Shown here piece by piece: positions 1-9,005 of a DNA stretch of 64,000 bases. The stretch comes from Gp7-AA6 sp036001245. GTDB lineage: Bacteria; Acidobacteriota; Thermoanaerobaculia; UBA5066; Gp7-AA6. Both the position numbers and the translations under genes were made by a program. Within the stretch, counting starts at the first letter, position 1. Each line of letters starts with the position of its first letter. The stretch spans positions 1 to 64,000 of the forward strand of contig DASYUL010000142.1 in the NCBI GenBank assembly GCA_036001245.1. The letters run 5' to 3'. The notes below the pieces were generated by a model, which was not told the DNA's origin, did not search any database, and saw only the letters and a program-made list of their open reading frames with translations.

Positions 1-321
1 GGCGCGACCGGGGACACAGGAGCCACGGGCGCGACGGGTCCGACTGGCCCAAGTGGCTCGACGCGCGTGGTCGGAACGCCGGTGGAGTCCGCCGCCTCTC
101 CAAACCTGGGAACTCGGGTTACGGCGACCGCGACATGCGCAGTCGGGAAGGTTCTTCTGGGCGGCGGTGCGCAGGTAACGACTTCGGCCGGAACCGGAGC
201 GGTTCTCCAGTCTTCCTATCCAAGCAGCACGACGGCGTGGACTGCGGTTGGTGAGGTCACGACGGCGCTCGCCCCCGGAGACACGTTCACGGTCACGGCC
301 TACGCGCTTTGCAGCGAGTAA
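1..321 (+). CDS. C-terminal end of a collagen-like repeat protein (partial)
   Basis: The frame is open from the first base, so the gene starts outside the window. The first ~20 residues are Gly-X-Y triplets of the GAT/GPT/GPS type, as in bacterial collagen-like proteins. They are followed by a ~85-residue Ser/Thr/Val/Gly-rich tail that looks like a small beta-sandwich. The tail holds two cysteines, one in TATCAVGKVLLGGGAQV and one in the last four residues (CSE), which may form a disulfide. It is probably secreted or surface-exposed, but no signal peptide can be judged. The tail resembles the C-terminal modules often found after Gly-X-Y repeats in Acidobacteriota and Chloroflexi proteins. No specific function is assigned. 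Confidence 0.7.
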   Translation, partial: GATGDTGATGATGPTGPSGSTRVVGTPVESAASPNLGTRVTATATCAVGKVLLGGGAQVTTSAGTGAVLQSSYPSSTTAWTAVGEVTTALAPGDTFTVTAYALCSE

Positions 322-333
322 GTCGCTAGCGCT

Positions 334-1854
334 TCAGAGGATCAGACAGCCCTGGACGCGTGCGGCCGACTTCGGGTCGGCCGGCGCGATTTTCAGGGTT
401 TCCCGGGCGAGCACACAGCCGGGACCCCTCTCTCCCAGATCCCCATAAACCTCCATCAACAGATGTCGCGCTTCAAGGTCGGCCGGGCTTCCGGCGATCG
501 CCGCGGCGAGGTGCTCGGCGGCCTCCCGATTTCGGCGAACCTCGTGCAGCCATCGGCCATAGTAGAAGTGCACCATCGCGACCCGATTGTTCAGTGAGAG
601 TGCACGCTGGAAGTGGCGCTCCGCCTCGAGCGGGCGATTGGACGCGCCTTCCAGGATTCCCATGTTGATCTCCAGCACGTCGTAGTCGGACAACAGAGCG
701 TCCGCCTTCTCGAAGCACGAACGCGCGCGTGTGTAGTCTGCTCGCTTCATGAAGATCAATCCGTAGTTCATCCACGCGCGTCCGTTCCTGGGGCTGGCAA
801 GCGTGACGCTCTTCCAGAGAGTTTCTTCATTTCGCCAGACCCTGTTCCGCTGGAAGGTGCCCACCCCGTGCGCCAGCAGCAGGAGGATCCCCAGGGACGC
901 GGCGACCCTCCTGATCCGAGATCGGGGACGGAACGCGCCGCGCGTGAGAAGCAGATCGCCCGACGCGGCCGTCAGGCAAAGGACGAGCCCGAAGTACGGG
1001 AAGTAGGGGCGATGTTCGTTGATCATCTCCGACAGCGAAAAGAGTGAGGATGAGGGTGCGAGGGCCACGAAGAACCAGATCGCACCAAAAAGAAAGGCCT
1101 TCCCGGCAGCCCGCTTCGACGCGTAGAACCCGGCCGACCCCAGGAAGAGAAGAGCGAAGAGCACGCCCGCGAACACGCGCGTGTCGTACGGATGAGGGAT
1201 GGCCACCCAGTCGGCATCGGCCGAGAGTCCCAGCGGGACCGCAAAGAGCCGGAAGTAGTGGAGCCAGGCGAAGGTCTGGGTCTGAAGGTACGTCAGCGCA
1301 GATGCGGAGCCATAGACCAGCCGCGGCCCGCCGAGATGGCCCTGCAGGAAGTAGAAAAGGCCCGACACGACGAAGGCGGGAGCGGCCCGGCCGAGCCACG
1401 CAAACCTCGAGGGACGAGAGGAATCCCCCGAGCCGCGGATCTCGTCCGGAAAGACCAGGAGATAGACCGCAAAGAGCGGGGCGAACATGATCGCGGGCTG
1501 TTTCGCGAAGGCCCCGAGCGTGGCGGGGACGAGCCACAGCAGGCTTTTTCTCCATCGCGGCGCGTACTGATAGCAGACGAAGGACCCGACGACACCCGCA
1601 GTCGAGAGGATCTCGGAGCGCAGCGTCAGGAAGTTCACCGTTTCGGTGTTGGCGCGATGAAGGCAGAAGAGGGTGGCGCCAAAAAGAGCGAGCCAGGGAC
1701 TCAGCGCGCCGAGCCCCGCATTTCGGAGTACCCGGCTGACGAAGAAGTAAATCAGCACTCCCAGGAGCAGATGAAGCGTCCACTGCGTGACGTGGAAGGC
1801 AAAGGGGTCCAGACCGCCGCGCCAGTAGTCCAGAGCGAAGGAAACGCTCGTCAA
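334..1854 (-). CDS. TMTC/PMT-like multi-membrane protein with C-terminal TPR repeats
   Basis: The protein has a long hydrophobic N-terminal part with about 9-10 membrane segments, then a loop with an NEHRPYFP motif near residue 275. About 150 residues of TPR repeats follow (RADYTRARSCFEKADALL, then NRPLEAERHFQRALSL). This layout is that of bacterial TMTC/O-mannosyltransferase-like GT-C proteins. The only usable start codon is a TTG at 1854, but it falls inside the conserved AYRPLTSV motif. Upstream in the same frame lie further family residues, including FDDGTVIQNNAYLRSL, so the real protein is longer at its N-terminus. Likely role: sugar transfer from a polyprenyl-linked donor in the inner membrane. 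Substrate unknown. Confidence 0.75.
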   Translation of the reverse strand: MTSVSFALDYWRGGLDPFAFHVTQWTLHLLLGVLIYFFVSRVLRNAGLGALSPWLALFGATLFCLHRANTETVNFLTLRSEILSTAGVVGSFVCYQYAPRWRKSLLWLVPATLGAFAKQPAIMFAPLFAVYLLVFPDEIRGSGDSSRPSRFAWLGRAAPAFVVSGLFYFLQGHLGGPRLVYGSASALTYLQTQTFAWLHYFRLFAVPLGLSADADWVAIPHPYDTRVFAGVLFALLFLGSAGFYASKRAAGKAFLFGAIWFFVALAPSSSLFSLSEMINEHRPYFPYFGLVLCLTAASGDLLLTRGAFRPRSRIRRVAASLGILLLLAHGVGTFQRNRVWRNEETLWKSVTLASPRNGRAWMNYGLIFMKRADYTRARSCFEKADALLSDYDVLEINMGILEGASNRPLEAERHFQRALSLNNRVAMVHFYYGRWLHEVRRNREAAEHLAAAIAGSPADLEARHLLMEVYGDLGERGPGCVLARETLKIAPADPKSAARVQGCLIL

Positions 1855-2214
1855 CGGGCGGTAAGCCGCGTTGGCCGGCAGGCTGGAGAAAGTCGTCGCG
1901 TCATGGAAGAAGAGCGGGATGTTCTTCAGGCTCCGCAGGTACGCGTTGTTCTGGATGACCGTGCCGTCGTCGAAGTGGAACGAGTTGTGGAAGTGGTTGG
2001 AATACGCGCCGAAGACTCCGGCGAGGCTCAGAAACGCAAAGACGGCCAGGCGGCGAGTTAGCGGCCGCGGGCTCGTCTTTTCGGAGAGAACACTGTCCGG
2101 GACCGGGGCGTGCCGCTTTCGCGACCTTCGCTGCGGAGCGCTCAGAAAACTCTTGAGACTAAGCGGCTTTTCGGAACATCGCGACCAGTGACCTGCGCCA
2201 ATGCCGGCGAAAGG
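1855..2214 (-). other. In-frame 5' extension of the TMTC-like gene, no standard start codon
   Basis: Read on the minus strand, this open stretch continues the TMTC-like frame up to a TAA at 2215-2217. It encodes a basic segment, a hydrophobic helix (LAVFAFLSLAGVFGAYSN) and then HNSFHFDDGTVIQNN and AYRPL, which are conserved in TMTC/PMT-like proteins. No ATG, GTG or TTG occurs in frame. Either a rare start codon is used, or the 5' end carries a frameshift or an assembly error. The remaining bases to 2481 hold only a hairpin. Confidence 0.6.
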
Positions 2215-2392
2215 TTACAAATGAGCGCGGCGAATCCCAGTTTTGCCACGAGGGTCCAGCGACTGGGCTTCATTTGAACCAACCTTTCGCGAGCCACCCA
2301 AAACTGATGGAGCGCCCGCAGAGAGATTTCGCAGCGGATTCGCCACGCTTGGAGGGAGTGTACGCAATGATTTTTTTCAGAAATATCGTTGC

Positions 2393-2417
2393 GCGTACGA
2401 CATCCGCTGTCGTACGC
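2393..2417. repeat. Perfect 10-bp hairpin downstream of the acyl-CoA mutase gene
   Basis: GCGTACGACA and its exact complement TGTCGTACGC flank the 5-nt loop TCCGC. It lies 65 nt past the mutase stop codon. No T-tract follows on either strand, so it is not a standard intrinsic terminator. It may protect a 3' end or be a protein site. Confidence 0.5.
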
Positions 2418-2481
2418 GGTCCGATACGAGGAGACCTGAGTCGAATAAATCTTTAGGATCAGGGACCCGAGCGCGTTCGTC

Positions 2482-4173
<1,692 letters not shown>

Positions 4174-4303
4174 TCAGTGCTCCAATTGCGCAGAATAGAC
4201 CAATCCTCTCAGACATTTCCATCGAGACGCCGCGACGGCTCTCTACGGCACGAAAGATGCAGAGAAGGTCACGTGGCTATTAGGCCAGGCAAGGAGGAAC
4301 TTC
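4174..4303. promoter_or_regulatory. Divergent intergenic region between icmA-like gene and BON lipoprotein
   Basis: The two flanking genes are transcribed away from each other, so both promoters should lie here. A clear ribosome site (AAGGAGGA) precedes the BON gene, and GGAG precedes the mutase start on the other strand. I see no convincing -35/-10 pair. Confidence 0.4.
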
Positions 4304-4930
4304 ATGACGAAACGGATCACCACTCTTCTGGGGATTCTCGTGGCGGTGGCGTTCGCGGTGGCGTGCGCACAGACCGACGCGGGGATCACGACCAAGGTCA
4401 AGTCCAAACTCGCCGCGGATGACACGGTGAAGGCGTATCAGATCGACGTCGACACGAAGGACAAGGTCGTCACCCTGTCCGGCAACGTCGACAGCCAGGC
4501 AGCCAAGGATCAGGCAGTGGCGCTCGCGCGCTCGACCGAGGGCGTCGCGGACGTGGTGGACAACATCACGGTCGCGGGCGGAGCGGCTGCGATGCCGGGC
4601 GAAAACCCGCCGATGGGCGGCGGGGCCCCCGCGCCGGGCGGCGAAGGCGACGCGGCCATGGGCGGCAACGCGCCGAACCCCGAGCCGAATCGTCCAGTCG
4701 GCCAGGTGATGGATGACGCCGCGATCACGGCGGCGGTCAAGGCGAAGCTTCTCGCCGACCCGCAGGTGGGCGGCCTGAAGATCGACGTCGATACGCGCAA
4801 TGGCGTGGTCTACCTGACGGGCGACCACATGAAGAGCCAGGCGGAAATCGACCAGGCCATCAAACTCGCCAAGGAGACTTCGGGCGTCAAGGACGTCGTG
4901 AGCAAGCTCGTCGTCGGCGAAAAGAAGTAA
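4304..4930 (+). CDS. Lipoprotein with two BON domains
   Basis: 208 residues. The N-terminus is a lipoprotein signal peptide (basic start, hydrophobic stretch, lipobox AVAC with Cys21). Two BON domains follow, at about residues 25-90 and 140-205. Each has the usual core of hydrophobic residues, V-T-L-S/T-G and a central glycine (KVVTLSGNVDS; GVVYLTGDHMK). They are joined by a ~45-residue Gly/Pro/Ala-rich linker. BON proteins such as OsmY and Kbp bind membranes or envelope partners and often respond to osmotic stress. A strong ribosome site (AAGGAGG) lies 9-10 nt before the ATG, and an intrinsic terminator follows, so this is probably a single-gene unit. Confidence 0.88.
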   Translation: MTKRITTLLGILVAVAFAVACAQTDAGITTKVKSKLAADDTVKAYQIDVDTKDKVVTLSGNVDSQAAKDQAVALARSTEGVADVVDNITVAGGAAAMPGENPPMGGGAPAPGGEGDAAMGGNAPNPEPNRPVGQVMDDAAITAAVKAKLLADPQVGGLKIDVDTRNGVVYLTGDHMKSQAEIDQAIKLAKETSGVKDVVSKLVVGEKK

Positions 4931-4979
4931 CGCTTCTTACGCCACGTCAGTCGGCGACCTCGTCGCCGGCATGTTTCTC

Positions 4980-5012
4980 AAAGGGCCGGGGAAACCCGGC
5001 CCTTTCGTTTTT
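4980..5012 (+). terminator. Rho-independent terminator after the BON lipoprotein gene
   Basis: An 11-bp perfect stem (AAAGGGCCGGG and its complement) with a GAAA tetraloop is followed by CGTTTTT. It ends the BON gene transcript. A second small inverted repeat (GGCGCC, loop TCGAC, 5033-5049) lies between it and the convergent radical SAM gene. Confidence 0.88.
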
Positions 5013-5094
5013 AGCGGCCGGGTTCTTTTAGCGGCGCCTCGACGGCGCCGATAGAGGGCAAACGGCCGCAGGGCGACATCCCATGGTGGTAGCG

Positions 5095-6177
5095 CTACGT
5101 TCCAGCTGCTCGGACCGGGAGGAGCGCCGTCGTCGCCATCTTCGTCAGCCCCTTGACCGAAAACGGCAGGCTCGAGCTCATGAAGCACGAATGCGTACAC
5201 CAGCACTCGCGCTTCGCGATGCGGCCCCGCATCACGTCCGCCTTCTCGGAAAACCACGCCTTCGCGAACGACCACCCGTAGTCGCGGATGTTGCCGATCT
5301 CCCACTGCACCTCACAGAGCGAGACGGTGCCTTCCGGATTGAGCACGCCCGACACGGTCCCGGCGAAGCACGGATAGACCATCCGCTCCTGCTCGAGGGT
5401 CTCGAGCTCCGCCTCGCGCGCCGCGACCTTCAGGTTCCTCAAGATCGGGCGGTAGCGGTCGAATCGCGCCCAGTACGGCTTCAACGACTCGAGGGCGCGG
5501 GCATACTCCCCCGCCGTGAGCGGACGGATCGAAGAATCCGGAAAGGGCGGACGCAGCAGCTCGAACGAGTGGAAGTCGATGTCTCGGAAATTCGACGACA
5601 CCCAGGACGTGATCTCCGGCAGCTCCTCGTGGTTGAACGACGCGAGCACCGTCTGCACGTTGACGACGAGTCCCGCGCGGCGGCGCTTCAGCTCCGCGAG
5701 CCGCCGGTAGGTCTCGACGACGTTCGGAAAGTTTCCGGGCGCGCCGCGGATCTCGTCGTGCCTCCGACCGAGGTGGTCGAGCGAAAGGCCGACCGTAAAC
5801 GTCTGCCGGTCGCTCTTTCGGGACTCGAGAGCCCGCGCCACGGTCGCCTCGACCTGTTCGGGCAGCAGCGAGTTCGTCGGCATCGTGACGTTGGCGGCGT
5901 CGTGGCGCCGGTAGAGGAGCTTCGTGACTTCGGGCAGGTCGCGGTTCAGCGTCGGCTCCCCGCCCGTCAGCACGACGCTGTAGAGCGACGGCAGGTCGAC
6001 GAGCGCCCGCGAGTAGTCTTCGAGCGACATCTCGAGATGCCGGTTGACGTTCAAGTGATCCCAGTAGAAGCAGGTGACGCACTTGCTGTTGCAGAGGTTC
6101 GTCATTCCGAGGATCAGGTATCGCGGCAGCGTCCGGCGGCCGCGAAGCCACTGAGTCGCGAGACCGAGCTCGTTCAA
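5095..6177 (-). CDS. Radical SAM protein with C-terminal SPASM-like cysteines
   Basis: 360 residues. The 4Fe-4S/SAM motif is CNSKCVTC (Cys29, 33, 36), followed by LTGGEPTLN, the classic glycine-rich motif of radical SAM enzymes. The last ~80 residues hold another cysteine set (YPCFAG, SLCEVQ, ECWCTHSC), as in SPASM-type proteins that carry an auxiliary Fe-S cluster. I chose the TTG at 6177 because it overlaps the TGA of the preceding glycosyltransferase (TTGA). Longer frames upstream only read the glycosyltransferase out of frame. SPASM enzymes often modify peptides or sugars. With a coupled glycosyltransferase, a role in glycan or glycolipid modification is plausible, but the substrate is unknown. 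Confidence 0.85.
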   Translation of the reverse strand: MNELGLATQWLRGRRTLPRYLILGMTNLCNSKCVTCFYWDHLNVNRHLEMSLEDYSRALVDLPSLYSVVLTGGEPTLNRDLPEVTKLLYRRHDAANVTMPTNSLLPEQVEATVARALESRKSDRQTFTVGLSLDHLGRRHDEIRGAPGNFPNVVETYRRLAELKRRRAGLVVNVQTVLASFNHEELPEITSWVSSNFRDIDFHSFELLRPPFPDSSIRPLTAGEYARALESLKPYWARFDRYRPILRNLKVAAREAELETLEQERMVYPCFAGTVSGVLNPEGTVSLCEVQWEIGNIRDYGWSFAKAWFSEKADVMRGRIAKRECWCTHSCFMSSSLPFSVKGLTKMATTALLPVRAAGT

Positions 6178-7151
6178 CGCGCGCCCGCCGAAAGCAGCCC
6201 TCGGGCGATGCCCGCCAGCAGTCCTGCGAAATAGGTCAGGTGGTGCAGCGCGAAGGCAAACGGCACCGCCGGAGCGAGCGCCGGATCGTCCCGCCAGATC
6301 GGGAAAGAAAGGACCCACGTCGCGACGGCGTACAGGAGCGCCGTCGGCACGAGGAAGGGCAGGCCGAAGAGCGCCACTCCGGCCGTCGCCGCGAAACCCG
6401 CCGTCAGGAACGCCGCGATGCGCGGCCGCGCGTGGAGCCCGGGCCGCTCGACGAGCAGCCTCCCCGTCTTGACGCGGTATCGCCAGCGCTGCGCGATGTA
6501 TCCCCCGGGGAACGGCCGGCGGCGATGCCGGACGCGGAGGTCCGGATCCAGGAGAACGCGGAACCCGCGGTCGAGCGCGCGTCTCACGAAGTCCGTGTCC
6601 TCGCCGACGTATCCGAGCGACTCGTCGAAACCGCCGAGCGTCTCGAAGACGTCGCGTCGCACGAACAGGTTGCACAACGCGACGTCATGCGGCGAGACGA
6701 TCGGACCGGCGGGCGGGCGCCGCTCGTGCGCGGGCACACCGCTCCCGATGATCGGGGTGGCGAGGAGAAGGTCGGAGATCCGCTCGCGGTAGGGCGCTCC
6801 GGCCGGCCCGAGATCCGGACCGCCGACGAGCTCCGCCGCATCAAGAGCGCGCGAGCCGGCCTCGAGCCAGCCGGCCTCGGCTTGAGCGTCGTCGTCGAGA
6901 AAGGCGAGAATCTCGCCGCGCGAGCGCTGCACCGCGAGGTTGCGCCGGGCGGCGGGGTTGCGCGATTCCGCGGACACCCACTCGATCGGGAAAGAAAGCG
7001 CGCGCGCGGGTGGTCGCGAAGCGGAAGCGACGACGACCTCGAACGAAGGCCCTCCCACCTGTCGCTCGAGCGACGCGAGGCTGTCGGAGAGGGACCCGCT
7101 CACGCGGTCCGAGGCGATCACGACCGAGACCAGCGGACGCATCGCGAGCAT
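6174..7151 (-). CDS. Family 2 glycosyltransferase with C-terminal membrane segments
   Basis: 325 residues. The GT-A fold starts at VSVVIASDR, has the nucleotide-sugar-binding acidic motif FLDDDAQ (Asp86-88), then GGPDLGPAG, and GGFDESLGYVGEDTDF as acceptor/catalytic region. Two or three hydrophobic helices close the protein (about residues 245-320), as in rhamnosyl- and galactofuranosyl-type GT2 enzymes anchored in the inner membrane. It is first in a two-gene unit with the radical SAM protein (4-bp overlap). The sugar and acceptor cannot be read from sequence. Confidence 0.85.
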   Translation of the reverse strand: MLAMRPLVSVVIASDRVSGSLSDSLASLERQVGGPSFEVVVASASRPPARALSFPIEWVSAESRNPAARRNLAVQRSRGEILAFLDDDAQAEAGWLEAGSRALDAAELVGGPDLGPAGAPYRERISDLLLATPIIGSGVPAHERRPPAGPIVSPHDVALCNLFVRRDVFETLGGFDESLGYVGEDTDFVRRALDRGFRVLLDPDLRVRHRRRPFPGGYIAQRWRYRVKTGRLLVERPGLHARPRIAAFLTAGFAATAGVALFGLPFLVPTALLYAVATWVLSFPIWRDDPALAPAVPFAFALHHLTYFAGLLAGIARGLLSAGAR

Positions 7152-7251
7152 CTTAGACCCGTATAATTCCGGCGTCTCCGATGCCGGACCTCAAGCAAAC
7201 GCGGAGAAGGTCCGCCGCGCCGAGCGGGCGCTCGTCGGGTACTGACAAGCC

Positions 7252-7306
7252 TGTCATCCTGAGGGCCGCAGGCACGGAGAGATCCTTCGCTTCGCTCAGG
7301 ATGACA
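7252..7306. repeat. GTCATCCTGAG palindromic repeat, copy 1
   Basis: TGTCATCCTGAG (7252-7263) and its exact complement CTCAGGATGACA (7295-7306) bound a ~30-nt centre containing GATCCTTCGC. Related sequences lie at 15452-15606 and about 57980-58065. This copy lies between the glycosyltransferase start and the 3' end of the GNAT-like gene, whose stop codon (7296-7298) is inside the right arm. Confidence 0.75.
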
Positions 7307-9005
7307 AGCGAAGGGAACCAATTCGAATCAGCTCCTTCCGCAACCGTCCATGTTTCTGGAGGAGGCGGAGGTAGCGAATCTCCTCTCGGCCGGCTTTCGC
7401 CCGAATGATCTCCTCGAGTCCTTCCTTTTCCTCCCGCGTCCAGCCCGCGAGGTCCGGAACGAGGTCGAGCACGAGCGCGAGGTTTTCGAAAGCCGCTTTC
7501 TCGGCGGCGTTCCAGCGCGCCGTCCGTGCGCCGATCATCCGGGAAACCCGCGCGCTCGCTTCCCGGCGCGCCCGCGCGGCATCGCCGCCGTAACGCGTCG
7601 CCATCCGCCGCTGCACGGCGAGTCCGATCTTGCGGATGTGGAAACGGTCCCACTCCCCAGCGCGCTCTCGTTCAATGTCGTAGATGAGGTTCCCGGTGAC
7701 GAGCCGCTCGAGCCTTCGCGGTGACGACCGGTACGACGGGTCGTCCGCGATCCGCCGTTCCTCGGTCGAGAGCAGGCTCTCCACCGCCGCCGACGTCGGC
7801 CGGAAGCCGAGCTTGCGGTAGAACCAGAAGGCGCCGGACTCGATCGCCTCCGGGTTCTCGTGGCCGAGCTGGTACGGGTCGATCGAGAAGGACGTCACGC
7901 CGTAGACCTGGTTGAGAAGTCGCAGCACGCGGCCGAAGAGCCAGGCGGACTCCCCTTCGCGGAACGTGTAATAGATGTTGAAGCCGATCTCGATTCTTTC
8001 GAAGAATGCCAGTCCTTCGATGTAGCCGACGGGCACGCCGTTCTTCACGATGAAGCCGGCGAAACCGGCCCGCAGCGGCAGCCGCCGGTCCCGCTGGAGG
8101 CCCATCAGGAAGATCTCGACTCCCCGGCCGGCCGGCGCGGCGCGCACCGACCCCGGGTCGGCGTACGTGAAGCCGTAGTACTCGCGATAGCGGAGCGCGG
8201 TCGCCCCGCGGGTCAAGTCGACCACGCGCTCGCCCTCGGCGCGCGGCGCCTTCCGGAGCGGCAGCGGCGGCGCGGTCGTTGCCTCATCGAGCGAGACGTC
8301 TCGCCGCGCGATCAGAGGTTCGGAGTGGAAGAAGAGTTCCGGCGCGCGCCAGCGCATCCGGGTCCGCGTGATCGGGCCGTTTCCGAGGCGCCACTCGATG
8401 GGAACCCGAAGCGCCTCGTAGCGCTCGGCGCGATCGGCCTCCGAGAGCGGGAGCGCCTCGATCCGTTCGAGCAGCCACGCGAGGTCCCGCCGGCCGTCGG
8501 GCTGCGCCGCCGCCCGCAGCCACTCGGCGTACGGCACGTTCGCGTCCTCCAGCGCTTCCTCCTCGAGGAGCGGCAGAAAGCGTGGAAGAAGGGCGCGCAG
8601 CCGGTCGGGGTCGTCCTGGTTCTCCCAGTCGAGCCGGACGCGCCACGGAAGGCGCGCGGCGAGCCACTGAACGACGTCGAACGAATAGTCCGTGGTGATC
8701 GACGTTCCCGCGATTCCGGAGACCTCCGGCCGGTCGAAGGGCTCGAGGTCGCCTCCCGAAGCGGCGAGATTGGCGACTCGCCCGGCGAACCGCGACAGCT
8801 CTCCCTCGGCCCCGCGCATGACCTCCCGGTCGTGCGGATACGCGCGGAGGAAGAGCAGCGTCTCGTGCAGCCGGATCAGGCTTCGGGCCTCGACGAACGA
8901 AACGTCTTCGACGAGCTGGAGCAACCGGCGGGCTTCGCCGCGATCGGGGCGGTGCCGCGCCGCGGCCTCGAGCCTGGCGACCAGTGTTTCGGGTCTCACC
9001 CTCAC
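7296..9005 (-). CDS. Unrecognised protein with a GNAT-like acyltransferase segment, threonine operon
   Basis: 569 residues. I do not recognise a named family. The N-terminal ~270 residues are Arg/Glu/Leu-rich and probably helical. A middle part (about residues 330-440) reads like a GNAT or FemX fold: GFIVKNGVPVGYIEGLAFF, ESAWLFGRVLRLLNQ, then AFWFYRKLGFRP, where W-F-Y-R-K-L-G-F-R-P is the common GNAT C-terminal motif. The last ~130 residues are charged helices. The GTG start at 9005 overlaps the thrC stop (GTGA), so it is translationally coupled as the last gene of the threonine operon. The final residues (LRLSS) and the stop codon come from a palindromic repeat. No signal peptide, so it is cytoplasmic. 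Confidence 0.75.
   Translation of the reverse strand: MRVRPETLVARLEAAARHRPDRGEARRLLQLVEDVSFVEARSLIRLHETLLFLRAYPHDREVMRGAEGELSRFAGRVANLAASGGDLEPFDRPEVSGIAGTSITTDYSFDVVQWLAARLPWRVRLDWENQDDPDRLRALLPRFLPLLEEEALEDANVPYAEWLRAAAQPDGRRDLAWLLERIEALPLSEADRAERYEALRVPIEWRLGNGPITRTRMRWRAPELFFHSEPLIARRDVSLDEATTAPPLPLRKAPRAEGERVVDLTRGATALRYREYYGFTYADPGSVRAAPAGRGVEIFLMGLQRDRRLPLRAGFAGFIVKNGVPVGYIEGLAFFERIEIGFNIYYTFREGESAWLFGRVLRLLNQVYGVTSFSIDPYQLGHENPEAIESGAFWFYRKLGFRPTSAAVESLLSTEERRIADDPSYRSSPRRLERLVTGNLIYDIERERAGEWDRFHIRKIGLAVQRRMATRYGGDAARARREASARVSRMIGARTARWNAAEKAAFENLALVLDLVPDLAGWTREEKEGLEEIIRAKAGREEIRYLRLLQKHGRLRKELIRIGSLRLSS

Noticed and set aside
5033..5049. GGCGCC-TCGAC-GGCGCC hairpin as a terminator for the radical SAM gene
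   Set aside because: The stem is short and no T-run follows it on the minus strand.
5095..6675. A longer start for the radical SAM gene (526 residues)
   Set aside because: The extra 166 residues read the glycosyltransferase gene out of frame; the TTG overlapping its stop gives the proper N-terminus.
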